Positions 52,013 to 61,270 of a stretch of DNA of 64,000 bases are shown in pieces. A program made the translations under genes and the position numbers. The notes below the pieces were generated by a model. That model was not told the origin of the DNA. It ran no database searches and was given only the letters and a program-made list of their open reading frames with translations. Origin of the DNA: Maricaulis sp. (lineage in GTDB: Bacteria; Pseudomonadota; Alphaproteobacteria; Caulobacterales; Maricaulaceae); contig NZ_JAEPNI010000001.1 in assembly GCF_017643475.1 (NCBI RefSeq), positions 558,001 through 622,000 of the forward strand. The letters are read 5' to 3'. Positions within the stretch are counted from its first letter, which is position 1. Every line of letters starts with the position of its first letter.

Positions 52013-54580
52013 TCAATAATCGCCGAATGACCGGTTTATGAGTCCGGAATAGAAGACCGAATTCATGAACATGCGTTCCGTGCCGCGGAATGTCGCTCGG
52101 AAAGTCGGATTGTCCGCGAACAGGATGATGCTGCCGCGCCCCATGCGTTGGGCGATGACGGCTGGCGTGCCGCCGATCTCGTTCTGGCGCCGCTGGGACG
52201 CATAACCGGCCAGCAGTGGATTTTCGGCATATTCCACCACGACCGCAAACGGATCCCGTTCGGGACGGGTGAGGGTCAGCGTGGTGTTGCGGTGCAAGGG
52301 AATCAGGCGGTCCGAATAGCCAAAGCCCAGCGGGTGGGAGGTGTCGAGATCGCCCTCGAAAATGGCACCGCCGATGACATGTTCCGCATCATCCGTGGAC
52401 ATGCGGGAATAGTCACGGCGTTCTACCGGTCCGTCCCGGTCGGAGGCGCTGCCGGAGCGGGCGTTGTCGCCGAGCAGGAAGTCACGCTGGACGCGGCGGG
52501 CGGAGGCGCGCATGGCGATGATCGTGCCGCCTTCCTCGCGGACCCATTGCTCGACACGTTCCTTGGCGCCGCCCAGATCCGCATTGCCGCCAACGATGAC
52601 CAGGTGGGTGTAGCGTGACCAGTCGATCCCGCCCAGATCACTCTTGCGGCGCAGGGTGACAGGCATGTGCATGCGGTGATCAAGCTGGTGCCAGACCTCG
52701 CCAGTGTCGTAACGCGCCAGGCCATCGCCGAAGAGCACCAGAACTTCCGGCCGGTCCACGGAGCGGAAACCCGAGCCATCGCCCAGATCCGGCGTGTTGT
52801 CCGGGGTGGAACCGGAAACAGCGGAATAGACGGCGACACCGTCTTCTTCGGCAATCGTGCTGACCAGGGCGTGGATATCCTCGCGGCTGGCATCCTGGCC
52901 CATGAAGGGCACAAAGACAGTGCCCGGACCGAACTCGACCAGGCCTGCATGCGTGTTGATCGTGGTGCCCTGGGTGGCGATACGGACGCGGATGTCTTCG
53001 TCCAGCAAGCGATAGAGGGACCGTGGCGCGTAATAGTCCGACCAGCGCAGGATATAGCCATAGCTGGAGACCGGCGGTGCCGGACGGGCCAGCGGACCTG
53101 CCATCACCGGTTCGCCCAGCATGGCCGGGTTGAGCGTGTTCAGCGGTGCGAATTCCAGATCGAAGGCCAGCGGAAGGGTCCAGCCGGAGACGTCGTAGAA
53201 GATGTTCTCCGCGAACTCGGTCGGCTGGTCGAAGACCGAGCGCAGCATGGTGTACTGTACCTGTTCGACCGGGATCACATACGCCTCGCCCGGCCGATAG
53301 GATCGGCCGTCGGCGACGATCTCGCGACCAGCTTCATAGACGTCTATATCGTGGCGATTCATAAGGTCGACAAACATGTTGAGACGGGCCGGGTCACCTT
53401 CTGCCGAGAAGACATAACCGCGGATACGGCTATCCTGGGCTGCGGCCAGGCTGTCGGCGAAGAACTGGCGCTGATAGGCGGCAATATCATCGCTCTGGGC
53501 CAGGGCGCCGGACACGGTGGTCAGCGAGGTGCGGAAATGCGTCCGCACATTGTCGGCATGGCTGACAATGCCGCGATCCGCCTCGATGAGGCCGCCGCGC
53601 GCGGCACCGATTTCGAACAGGATGCCCAGCGAACCATTCACCTGCGGGTAGGTGGAACCCTTGCCGACATAAAAATTGTCGAAACCTTCCTCGGTCGTAT
53701 AGAGACGGCCTTCACCGTCCAGGAAATCGATGTGATGGGTGGCGATGCCCTGGGTCAGTTCACGTGCCCGTTCCGGGATCAGCGGATTGCGGCGTAGCGG
53801 CTCACCGGGGTGGAAATAGAATGTGCTCTCCGTACCCATCTCGTGGAAATCGGCGGAAACCTGCGGCTTCCAGCGATGCCACTGTTCCATCCAGGCACGG
53901 CTTTCCGGCTGGGTTTGCAACAGCCACTGGCGGTTGAGGTCAAACCAGTAGTGATTGGTCCGCGCCTCGGTCCACAGATTGTGCTGTTCGTGTTCCGGAT
54001 TGGTGACGCGTGTCGTCGCCCCATAGGTCTCGACATGGTTCACACGGCGGGCATGGCCGTCCGGGTTGAAAATGGCCGTGATCAGGATGACAGCGTCATT
54101 GAGGGTCTGCTCGATCTCCTCACCCTGCGCAGCGGCATAGTGATAAAGCACCGGAATGGCTGCATCCATGCCGGCGGACTCGGCACCGTGCACGCCGTAA
54201 TTCATCCAGATGACCGAGGGGCCATCACCCGCAGGGGATGACGGGTCAAGCTGGGCCAGGTGCGCTTCGCGGATTTCCTCGAGACGCGCATGGTTCTCCG
54301 GCGAGGTGACGACGAAGAACTGGATCGGACGCCGCTCGTGCGAATAGCCGATGGTTTCGACATGGATGCGGTCGGACTGTCCGGCGATCTCGGTGAGATA
54401 GCGCACCATCAGGTCATGGCGGATCGGATGTTCGCCCACGCCAAAGCCGAGGACTTCCTCGGGTGTTGTGATGGCGCTATCGTATTCGACACCTTCAACC
54501 TGGTAGAAGCTGACCGGCTCAGCCGCGGCACGGCCGGCAAAGGCGAGTGAAATCGCCAGTATCGCAAAGAGCAAGCGCAT
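52013..54580 (-). CDS. Large exported M14-type metallocarboxypeptidase
   Basis: 855 residues. A signal peptide (MRLLFAILAISLAFAGRAAA) precedes an N-terminal M14 zinc-carboxypeptidase domain. The zinc motif HGAES (H, E) lies at about residues 131-135 and the third histidine in VSADFHEMG near 240; DLNRQW corresponds to the substrate-binding N-R segment. The C-terminal 400 residues resemble glutamine-amidotransferase/ThuA-like or beta-rich accessory domains (HLVIVGGNADLGG). Such long M14 proteins are frequent in marine bacteria that eat peptides. Substrate uncertain. No terminator is seen after its stop, but the hairpin cluster lies upstream. Confidence 0.88.
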   Translation of the reverse strand: MRLLFAILAISLAFAGRAAAEPVSFYQVEGVEYDSAITTPEEVLGFGVGEHPIRHDLMVRYLTEIAGQSDRIHVETIGYSHERRPIQFFVVTSPENHARLEEIREAHLAQLDPSSPAGDGPSVIWMNYGVHGAESAGMDAAIPVLYHYAAAQGEEIEQTLNDAVILITAIFNPDGHARRVNHVETYGATTRVTNPEHEQHNLWTEARTNHYWFDLNRQWLLQTQPESRAWMEQWHRWKPQVSADFHEMGTESTFYFHPGEPLRRNPLIPERARELTQGIATHHIDFLDGEGRLYTTEEGFDNFYVGKGSTYPQVNGSLGILFEIGAARGGLIEADRGIVSHADNVRTHFRTSLTTVSGALAQSDDIAAYQRQFFADSLAAAQDSRIRGYVFSAEGDPARLNMFVDLMNRHDIDVYEAGREIVADGRSYRPGEAYVIPVEQVQYTMLRSVFDQPTEFAENIFYDVSGWTLPLAFDLEFAPLNTLNPAMLGEPVMAGPLARPAPPVSSYGYILRWSDYYAPRSLYRLLDEDIRVRIATQGTTINTHAGLVEFGPGTVFVPFMGQDASREDIHALVSTIAEEDGVAVYSAVSGSTPDNTPDLGDGSGFRSVDRPEVLVLFGDGLARYDTGEVWHQLDHRMHMPVTLRRKSDLGGIDWSRYTHLVIVGGNADLGGAKERVEQWVREEGGTIIAMRASARRVQRDFLLGDNARSGSASDRDGPVERRDYSRMSTDDAEHVIGGAIFEGDLDTSHPLGFGYSDRLIPLHRNTTLTLTRPERDPFAVVVEYAENPLLAGYASQRRQNEIGGTPAVIAQRMGRGSIILFADNPTFRATFRGTERMFMNSVFYSGLINRSFGDY

Positions 54581-54678
54581 GAGGTCCCCTCGAATCTGTT
54601 TGGGGGAAAGCTAGCGCTGCTCGGTACTTGGTCCAATGGGGTGCACGATTAAGTTATGTTCGGGCGGGGTTTCTAGCT

Positions 54679-54835
54679 GCGCCTTCGGCGCGCACCCACT
54701 CCACCATTGCTGCGCAATGGTCCACCTCGCCCATCAAGGGCGAGGATGGCTGTATCGCTGTTGGAGTTCTATCCTTTCCCTCGATGGGAAAGGTGCCCGC
54801 GAAGCGGGCGGATAGGGTGCGGCCCGAAAGGGCCG
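54679..54835. repeat. Cluster of six consecutive hairpins
   Basis: Six perfect stem-loops follow one another: 54679-54691 (5 bp), 54703-54721 (8 bp, TGC loop), 54725-54745 (8 bp), 54773-54793 (8 bp), 54795-54809 (6 bp, GAA loop) and 54820-54835 (6 bp, GAAA loop). No gene lies in the 282-base gap (54581-54862) that holds them. The style fits dispersed intergenic palindromes seen in related genomes. It could serve as mRNA-stabilising structure or as terminator of the cys operon. No T-runs follow the stems. Confidence 0.75.
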
Positions 54836-54862
54836 ACTTGAAGGACACCCGTGACGATCACA

Positions 54863-55696
54863 TCAGTCCGTTGCCACGAACGCCTTCTCGACCACGAAAT
54901 CTGCCGGTGCGGCGTTGGAGCCTTCGACAAAACCCCGGTCCAGACAGATCTGGCGGGTGTCCTTGAGCAAGCCCTCGGATCCGCAGATCATCACCCGATC
55001 TACTGCCGGGTCGAAGGCCGGAACGCCGAGATGGTTGAACAGCTCGCCGGAATTGATCATGTCGGTGACGCGGCCTTTGACCGGGCCGTCATCACGGGTG
55101 ACCGAAGTGAAGTGCACGAGTTTCTCGCGGGCCATTTCGCCGATCAGCTCGTCTTCCTTAGTCGCGGCGACCAGCTCTTCGCCGTATTTGAGTTCCGCCA
55201 GCTCGCGGCAGGTATGTGTGAGGATGACCTCGTCGAATTTCTCATAGGTCTCCGGGTCGCGGATCAGGCTGGCGAAGGGCGCGATGCCCGTGCCGGTCGA
55301 CACCATGTAGAGACGCTTGCCCGGTTTCAGCGCGTCGAGCACCAGCGTGCCGACGGGCTTCTTGCCGAGCAGGATTTCATCGCCTTCCTGGATGTGCTGG
55401 AGGCGGGAGGTCAGCGGACCATCGGGAACCTTGATCGAATAGAAATCGAGCGCTTCATCCCAGAACGGGCTGGCGACCGAATAGGCGCGCAGCAGGGGTT
55501 TGCCGTCTTCTTTCGGCAGGCCGATCATGATGAATTCGCCAGACCGAAAGCGGAAGGCCGCCGGGCGGGTGATGCGGAAATGAAAGAGGCGATCCGTATA
55601 GTGTTTGACCGAGAGAACGGTCTCGATCGTATACGGGCCCGGCTTGGCCGAGATCTTGTTTTTTTCGCGCGCAGGCTCAGTGGTCATGACATTCAT
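54863..55696 (-). CDS. fpr: Ferredoxin-NADP+ reductase
   Basis: 277 residues. The FAD-binding domain has LRAYSVASPFWDEALDFYSI (R-x-Y-S/T-x-A/S, FAD), and the NADP-binding domain has LYMVSTGTGIAPFASLIRD and MICGSEGLLKDTRQ. This is the FPR type that moves electrons between NADPH and ferredoxin. As last gene of the cys operon it probably supplies reduced ferredoxin to CysI. ATG 55696 lies 27 bases after cysK; an ATG three codons later is possible. Confidence 0.95.
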   Translation of the reverse strand: MNVMTTEPAREKNKISAKPGPYTIETVLSVKHYTDRLFHFRITRPAAFRFRSGEFIMIGLPKEDGKPLLRAYSVASPFWDEALDFYSIKVPDGPLTSRLQHIQEGDEILLGKKPVGTLVLDALKPGKRLYMVSTGTGIAPFASLIRDPETYEKFDEVILTHTCRELAELKYGEELVAATKEDELIGEMAREKLVHFTSVTRDDGPVKGRVTDMINSGELFNHLGVPAFDPAVDRVMICGSEGLLKDTRQICLDRGFVEGSNAAPADFVVEKAFVATD

Positions 55697-55723
55697 TTCG
55701 TAACTCGTCTGTCGGTGAGGCGC

Positions 55724-56746
55724 CTAGGCGTCTTCCCCGGGCGCTTCGGTAATCGTCCACGAGGGAACGGGCAAGCCCCGGCTCATAAGGAATTCAGGAT
55801 TGAACAGTTTACCGGCATAACGCGCACCGGCATCACACAGCATGGTGACGATGGTTTTGCCGGGGCCAAGATCGCGCGCCAGGCGCATCGCGCCAGCGAT
55901 GTTCACACCGGCAGACCCGCCCAGTGAAAGGCCTTCCTGTTTGATGAGATCATAGAGGATGGGCAGCATTTCCGCGTCTTCGATGCGGTAGATATTGTCG
56001 ACCTCAAGCCCTTCAAGATTACCGGTGATACGGCCCACACCGATGCCTTCGGTGATGGATGAGCCTTCGCCCTTCAGCTCGCCGGTCGTGTAATAGCTAT
56101 AGAGCGCAGCGCCCGCCGGATCGGCGACACCTATTTTCACGTCCTTGCTGAAAGCGCGCAGACCTGCGGCAACACCGGAGATCGTGCCGCCGGTGCCTGC
56201 CGCACAGATGAAGCCATCAACCTGGCCATGGGTCTGTTCCCAGATTTCCGGGGCGGTGGTCTTCTCGTGGGCCCGGCGATTGGCGAGGTTGTCAAACTGG
56301 TTGGCCCAGATCGCCCCGGCCGGATTGCTCTCATTGAGCTCTTCAGCCAGACGTTTTGAGAAGTGTACAAAATGGTTCGGGCTTGAGAACGGCGCGGCAT
56401 CGACCTCGATGAGGCGGGCACCAAAGGAGCGGACCGTATTCTTTTTCTCTTCCGACTGGGTGCGCGGCATGACGATGGTGACGTCATAACCCAGCGCGCC
56501 GCCCACCAGGGCGAGGCCGATGCCGGTATTGCCAGCTGTGCCCTCCACGATGGATCCGCCCGGGCGCAGCGTGCCTGCGGCCTCGGCTTCACGCACGATA
56601 TTGAGCGCGGCGCGGTCCTTGACCGAGCCGCCCGGATTGAGGAATTCGGCCTTGCCGAGAATTTCGCAGCCGGTCGCTTCCGACGGCCCGTCGAGCCTGA
56701 TCAGCGGCGTATTGCCGATCAGGTCCAGAACATGTTGTGAAGACAC
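55724..56746 (-). CDS. cysK: Cysteine synthase-type PLP enzyme (CysK/CysM)
   Basis: 340 residues. The PLP lysine is in NPGGSVKDRAA (about residues 37-47), the substrate loop EGTAGNTGIGLALVG, and the phosphate-binding GTGGTISGVAAG. It makes cysteine from O-acetylserine and sulfide. The length and the EGTAGNTG form suggest the longer bacterial type often labelled CysK. It lies 19 bases after cysH, closing the sulfide-to-cysteine step in the operon. Confidence 0.93.
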   Translation of the reverse strand: MSSQHVLDLIGNTPLIRLDGPSEATGCEILGKAEFLNPGGSVKDRAALNIVREAEAAGTLRPGGSIVEGTAGNTGIGLALVGGALGYDVTIVMPRTQSEEKKNTVRSFGARLIEVDAAPFSSPNHFVHFSKRLAEELNESNPAGAIWANQFDNLANRRAHEKTTAPEIWEQTHGQVDGFICAAGTGGTISGVAAGLRAFSKDVKIGVADPAGAALYSYYTTGELKGEGSSITEGIGVGRITGNLEGLEVDNIYRIEDAEMLPILYDLIKQEGLSLGGSAGVNIAGAMRLARDLGPGKTIVTMLCDAGARYAGKLFNPEFLMSRGLPVPSWTITEAPGEDA

Positions 56747-56765
56747 GAGGCGTGCCCTTTCGTCT

Positions 56766-57881
56766 TTATTCTGCTGCTACCGGAGCTTCTAGCGGGCTCG
56801 GGCGGTGAATGCCACATTCTGACTTGTCCTGGCCGGACCAGCGGCCGGAGCGGACATCGCCGTCGGTTGCCGGTGCGGTACAGGTCCAGCAGCCAATGGA
56901 GGCATACCCCATTTCCGTCAGCGGGTGTCGCGGCAAATCGTAGCGTTCAAAATACGCATCGATCTCTTCGGCTGACCAGTTGGACAGCGGATTGACGCGA
57001 ATACTGCCATTGATGCGTTCCACCAGGGGCAGGCTCAGCCGGTCGCCGCCATGGAAACGTTTGCGACCGGTGATCAGCGCATCATACTCGTTCAGCACAC
57101 CATCAAGCGGGCGGACCTTGCGCAGGTCGCAACAGGCATCAGCATTGCGGCTCCACAGCTTGCCATCTGCATCCTCGGCAGAAATCTCGGTTTCGCTGGG
57201 GCGGATGACACGCACATTGGTCAGGCCGAGTTTCTCGCTAAGCTCGCGCTGATACTGCTCGGTCTGAGCAAACAGGCGGCCGGTATCCAGGAAAAGAACC
57301 GGGGTGTCCGGTGCCACACGCGATACCAGATGCAAGCCGATCGCGGCTTCGGCGCCAAAGGAGGACATGATCGCAATGCGGCCCTTCCAGGTGTTCTCGA
57401 TGGCGTCTCGCAGAACTTCCAACGCGTCCTGCTCACGATATTTGGCGTTCAGCTGGGTCAGGTCAGCGCCCGAGCGCTCGCGCAGATCAATGATGGTCGC
57501 GGACTGGTCATTGGCCGGTTGATAGGCCAGAGAGAATTGCGCTTCCGCCTTTGCCCAGTCCGCCGCCAGATCGCCGCGATCGGGGGCGATGGCATCAAAA
57601 CCCACACGTTTGAGAAAGCCGGCCTGGTCCGGGATGATGTCACCGGTTGCGCGCAGGCGACCGGCATAACCCAGACGCTGGCGCAGCTGGTTGGCCAGGG
57701 TGAAGCCTCGACCGTCCTTGAAACTGTCGAATTCTATGTCGACCTGGATTGCGCCTTCGACGCGATCCTTTACGTCGCGCCAGTGGTCAGCGCCATTCAG
57801 GGTGACGATATCGCCGCCCCCGGCCGCCAGCTGGGCGTCGGCAAGGGTGCGGGTCTGGTGATCAAGCTGCGAGGTCAGCAT
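56766..57881 (-). CDS. cysH: Fusion of DUF934 and APS/PAPS reductase CysH
   Basis: 371 residues. Residues 1-125 are a DUF934 domain (IVTLNGADHWRDV, IQVDIEFDSFKDGRGFTLANQLRQRLGYAG, TGDIIPDQAGFLKRVGFDAI), which in other proteobacteria is a separate small protein next to cysI. Residues 130-371 form an adenylyl-sulfate reductase: SSFGAEAAIGLHLV (ATP-like pocket), the iron-sulfur cysteines DACCDLRKVRPL and GCWTCTAP, then SECGIHRP at the C-terminus. Presence of the CC...CxxC pattern indicates the [4Fe-4S] APS-reductase type. The start at 57881 overlaps cysI by 20 bases. The fusion is the unusual feature. Confidence 0.9.
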   Translation of the reverse strand: MLTSQLDHQTRTLADAQLAAGGGDIVTLNGADHWRDVKDRVEGAIQVDIEFDSFKDGRGFTLANQLRQRLGYAGRLRATGDIIPDQAGFLKRVGFDAIAPDRGDLAADWAKAEAQFSLAYQPANDQSATIIDLRERSGADLTQLNAKYREQDALEVLRDAIENTWKGRIAIMSSFGAEAAIGLHLVSRVAPDTPVLFLDTGRLFAQTEQYQRELSEKLGLTNVRVIRPSETEISAEDADGKLWSRNADACCDLRKVRPLDGVLNEYDALITGRKRFHGGDRLSLPLVERINGSIRVNPLSNWSAEEIDAYFERYDLPRHPLTEMGYASIGCWTCTAPATDGDVRSGRWSGQDKSECGIHRPSPLEAPVAAE

Positions 57882-59505
57882 AGATAGCCTCCTTGAAAGC
57901 GTCGCTCCCCAGGCGGCGCAGCGTGTCGATAAAACGTTCATCGCCCAGGCGTTGGGCGAGATAGGATTTGAGGATGCGGGCGATGGCACCCGGTACGTCC
58001 TCGGCGGCCAGGCCCTTGCCGACGATCTCTCCGATCGAGGCATCGGCGCCAAAGGCACCGCCCAGCGTGATCTGGTAAAATTCCTCGCCGCGCTTATCGA
58101 CGCCCAGAACGCCGATCGCCGCGACATGGTGGTGGCCACAGGCATTGATGCAGCCGGATATCTTGATGGTCACATCCCCGGCCGCCTCGGACAGGCCCTC
58201 GGCCTCCAGCGTGCTGGAGATGGCCTGGGAGACCGGGATGGAACGGGCATTGGCGAGGTTGCAGTAGTCCAGGCCGGGGCAGGCCACGATATCCGTCGCC
58301 AGGCCAGCATTCGCAGTCGCCAGCTTGGCATCAACCAGGGCTGTCCACACCGCGAACAGGTCTTCATTGCGCACATGCGGCAGGACCAGATTCTGGTCTG
58401 GTGTCACGCGCACTTCGTCAAAGCCGTAGTGCTCCGTCAGATCGGCAACGACCTGCATCTGGCCGGTCGTGGCATCGCCCGGTGTGCCGCCGATCGGCTT
58501 CAGGGAAATGACGACGCTGGACAGTCCGGCTGTCTGGTGGTCGCGGTGATTGTGCTTCAACCAGTGGCGGAAAGCGGCGGGGCCGGCTTCGGGCACCGGC
58601 GATGCTTCCGTGATCGACGGCGTGGAGAAGAAACTGCGAATGCGCAGGATTTCGGATTGCGGCAGGCGCAGCTCGCCGTCGCGGATATAGGACCATTCCT
58701 CATCCACCTCGGCAGCGAACGCCTCGACACCCAGCGCATCGACCAGGATCTTGATGCGGGCCTTGTAGAGATTGTCGCGACGGCCGTGCTGGTTGTAGAC
58801 GCGCAGGATGGCGGTCAGATAGCTCAGCAGGTCACGCGGCTCGACGAAATCCTTGACCAGGCGGGCCAGGCGAGGCGTGCGGCCCTGACCGCCGCCCACC
58901 CAGACTTCAAACCCGCGCGCGCCGGCCTCGTTCTCAACGATCTGCAGGCCGATATCGTGCACACGAATGCCTGCACGGTCCTCGGCAGCGCCATTGATGG
59001 CGATCTTGAATTTTCGCGGCAGGAAAGTGAATTCCGGGTGCAGGGTCGACCACTGGCGAATGATCTCTGCCCAGGGGCGGCTGTCTTCCAGCTCGTCTGC
59101 GGCTGCACCGGCAAACGGGTCCGCGGTGACATTGCGGATGCAATTGCCTGAAGTCTGGATCGCGTGCATCTCGACCGAGGCCAGCTCCTCGAGAATGTCC
59201 GGGATATCGACCAGGGACGGCCAGTTGTACTGGATGTTCTGGCGCGTGGTGAAATGTCCGTAGCCGCGATCGTATTTTCCCGAGATCGTCGCCAGCATGC
59301 GCATCTGTTCGGCACGCAGGGCACCGTAGGGAATGGCCACACGCAGCATGTAGGCGTGCAGCTGCAGATAGACACCATTCATCAGGCGCAGCGGCTTGAA
59401 CTGGTCCTCGGTCAGGCGGCCATCAATGCGGCGCTCGACCTGGTCGCGGAATTCGGCGATGCGTTCGCGGACAAGCCGGGCATCAAAATCGTCATAGCGA
59501 TACAT
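57862..59505 (-). CDS. cysI: Ferredoxin-dependent sulfite reductase (CysI/NirA type)
   Basis: 547 residues. Two ferredoxin-like half domains are visible, each with NIQYNWP/TPDQNLVL pieces. The [4Fe-4S]-siroheme site is ACPGLDYCNLANA (C-x5-C) and SGCINACGHHH (C-x3-C) near residues 425-480. It reduces sulfite to sulfide with six electrons from ferredoxin or a reductase. DUF2849 precedes it (its stop and this start share one base) and CysH follows. MYRYDDFD at 59505 is the natural start. Confidence 0.93.
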   Translation of the reverse strand: MYRYDDFDARLVRERIAEFRDQVERRIDGRLTEDQFKPLRLMNGVYLQLHAYMLRVAIPYGALRAEQMRMLATISGKYDRGYGHFTTRQNIQYNWPSLVDIPDILEELASVEMHAIQTSGNCIRNVTADPFAGAAADELEDSRPWAEIIRQWSTLHPEFTFLPRKFKIAINGAAEDRAGIRVHDIGLQIVENEAGARGFEVWVGGGQGRTPRLARLVKDFVEPRDLLSYLTAILRVYNQHGRRDNLYKARIKILVDALGVEAFAAEVDEEWSYIRDGELRLPQSEILRIRSFFSTPSITEASPVPEAGPAAFRHWLKHNHRDHQTAGLSSVVISLKPIGGTPGDATTGQMQVVADLTEHYGFDEVRVTPDQNLVLPHVRNEDLFAVWTALVDAKLATANAGLATDIVACPGLDYCNLANARSIPVSQAISSTLEAEGLSEAAGDVTIKISGCINACGHHHVAAIGVLGVDKRGEEFYQITLGGAFGADASIGEIVGKGLAAEDVPGAIARILKSYLAQRLGDERFIDTLRRLGSDAFKEAIYADLAA

Positions 59506-59780
59506 CAGGCTGCCCCCAGGGTGCGGGTCGTACCTGCTGTCGGGCCGGCGAGGCGAATGCCTTCGCGGCGCCATTTCTGGCCGCCGGGTTCGCCCTCGGT
59601 GTAATCGATCAGATAGGGGCCGACGGCGATGCCAAACTCGCCCTCTGCGATGGCGAGGGCATTGTCGGCTTCGTCATTATCCAGCGGCTGGGCTTCAGCC
59701 AGGCTGGGCGTCCATTGACCGTCAGAGGTGCGGTAGATCACGCGACCATCGGTCAGGCGGTTTGCGGTGATGATTTTCAT
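59505..59780 (-). CDS. DUF2849 small protein of the sulfur operon
   Basis: 91 residues. The sequence ANRLTDGRVIYRTSDGQWTP and IAVGPYLIDYTEGEPGG fit the DUF2849 family, which is conserved next to cysG and cysI in alphaproteobacteria. Function unknown; a role as accessory to sulfite reductase is inferred from context only. It overlaps cysG at 59777-59780 (four bases) and shares one base with the cysI start. Confidence 0.87.
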   Translation of the reverse strand: MKIITANRLTDGRVIYRTSDGQWTPSLAEAQPLDNDEADNALAIAEGEFGIAVGPYLIDYTEGEPGGQKWRREGIRLAGPTAGTTRTLGAA

Positions 59781-61165
59781 GCGGAGTACTCCAGCGCAGG
59801 CACAGCTGCGCGATTGGCAAAGGCGGCGGTCTCGCCGACAAAAATGATGGACGGCCCGGAGACCGCTTCACGCTGGACCAGGGCAGAGAGCTCACCCAGC
59901 GTTCCGGTCAGGCGCCGCTCATTGGCATGGGTGCCGTTTTCGACGATGGCGATGGGCGTGGACGGATCGCGTCCGGCCAGCAAGAGTTTTGTCTCGATCC
60001 GGGCCGAGGCACCAACACCCATGTAAAAGACACCGGTCGTGTTGGGGGCTGCGAGCATGCGGTAATCCGCGTCCGGGCCATCCTGTTTGACCACACCGGA
60101 GGCAAAGGTCACGCTTTGCGCGTGATCGCGATGGGTCAGCGGAATTCCGGCGGAGGCGGCACAGGCAACGGCGGCGGAAATGCCGGGCGTCACTTCGACA
60201 TCGATACCGGCAGCGCGCACGGTTTCCAGCTCTTCACCGCCACGACCAAAGACAAAGGGGTCGCCGCCCTTGAGGCGGACAACGCGCTGACCCTTGCGGG
60301 CCTCGCGAATGAGAATGTCCTCGATACGTTCCTGGGGCACAGGGTGGTGACCCTGTTTCTTGCCGACATCGATGCGCGCAGCATCGCGGCGGGCCAGGTC
60401 GAGAACGTCTTCACTGACCAGTCGGTCGTGCACGATCACATCGGCTTCGCGCAAAAGGCGTGCAGCCTTCAGCGTCAGCAATTCGGGATTACCCGGCCCG
60501 GCGCCCACAAGGTGGACGATACCCTTGCTCTCGAGAGCAGGCGCATTGAGTTCGCGCAGCATCTCGCGGCGGGCTGCCGACTTGTCGCCGGAGAGCGCCA
60601 GGTCGCGGGCCTTGCCGCGCAGGGCGCGTTCCCAATAGGCGCGGCGGTCGTCAAAACGTTCGAAAACGGTCTTGACCGTCGAGCGCAGTTCGCGCGCCAG
60701 ATCGGCAATCACACCGATACGGGCCGGGATGAGTTGTTCGATGGCGGCGCGCAGATCCACGGAGAGAACCGGCGCGGCGCCGCCTGACGCGATCGAGATG
60801 ACGATGCCGTCGCGATCAACAATGGCCGGCGTCTGGTAATCGGACGCTGCGGGGCTGTCGACGATATTGACCTGGGCGCCGGCCTTGCGGGCGGCCTCGG
60901 CCTGGCGCTCGATCGCGTCCGTCTCGCCACCGGCAATGAAAACTAATGTCGCGCCACGAAAATCCTTCCGTGTCGGCTCACGGCGGATAACCTCGGCGTA
61001 TTGGGCGATGTCCGAGGGTACGGGATCAGTGGCATCACCGATGAACCACTTCAATCGGCATGGGGAAGCCTTGAATAGACGTACTTTCGGCTCCGCCATC
61101 AGGCCGAAGCCCGACACGATGACCGTTTTTCCCTCCAAGGGAATGGAAGCTGGAAATGTACGCAT
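59777..61165 (-). CDS. cysG: Siroheme synthase CysG (fused)
   Basis: 462 residues. The C-terminal half is the uroporphyrinogen-III methyltransferase: VHLVGAGPGNPELLTLKA, VVRLKGGDPFVFGRGGEE and EVTPGISAAVACAASAGIPLTHRD. The N-terminal half is a divergent precorrin-2 dehydrogenase/ferrochelatase domain, where VSGFGLMAEPKVRLFK replaces the usual VVGGG-VA-RKV stretch and the ATDD motif reads AGGETD, so the dehydrogenase acid may be displaced. It makes siroheme, the CysI cofactor. It begins the cys operon, 105 bases from the divergent LysR gene. Confidence 0.9.
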   Translation of the reverse strand: MRTFPASIPLEGKTVIVSGFGLMAEPKVRLFKASPCRLKWFIGDATDPVPSDIAQYAEVIRREPTRKDFRGATLVFIAGGETDAIERQAEAARKAGAQVNIVDSPAASDYQTPAIVDRDGIVISIASGGAAPVLSVDLRAAIEQLIPARIGVIADLARELRSTVKTVFERFDDRRAYWERALRGKARDLALSGDKSAARREMLRELNAPALESKGIVHLVGAGPGNPELLTLKAARLLREADVIVHDRLVSEDVLDLARRDAARIDVGKKQGHHPVPQERIEDILIREARKGQRVVRLKGGDPFVFGRGGEELETVRAAGIDVEVTPGISAAVACAASAGIPLTHRDHAQSVTFASGVVKQDGPDADYRMLAAPNTTGVFYMGVGASARIETKLLLAGRDPSTPIAIVENGTHANERRLTGTLGELSALVQREAVSGPSIIFVGETAAFANRAAVPALEYSA

Positions 61166-61204
61166 TGTTCAATCCGATCCTGCGCTTTCGTGGCGCGACC
61201 GGTT

Positions 61205-61247
61205 CAATATTTCTATTGCTTATGGTGAATTCAAACGAGGAATATTG
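61205..61247. promoter_or_regulatory. Inverted repeat between cysG and the LysR gene
   Basis: CAATATTTC (61205-61213) and GGAATATTG (61239-61247) form 9-base arms with one mismatch and a 25-base centre. The gap between the divergent genes (61166-61270) is AT-rich compared with the surroundings. It is where a LysR tetramer would be expected to bind. Confidence 0.45.
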
Positions 61248-61270
61248 GCTTTTCAGTTTAGAAAAACTAT

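Noticed and set aside
54679-54835. Hairpin cluster as a CRISPR array
   Set aside because: The stems differ in sequence, there are no equal-length direct repeats with unique spacers, and no cas genes are near.
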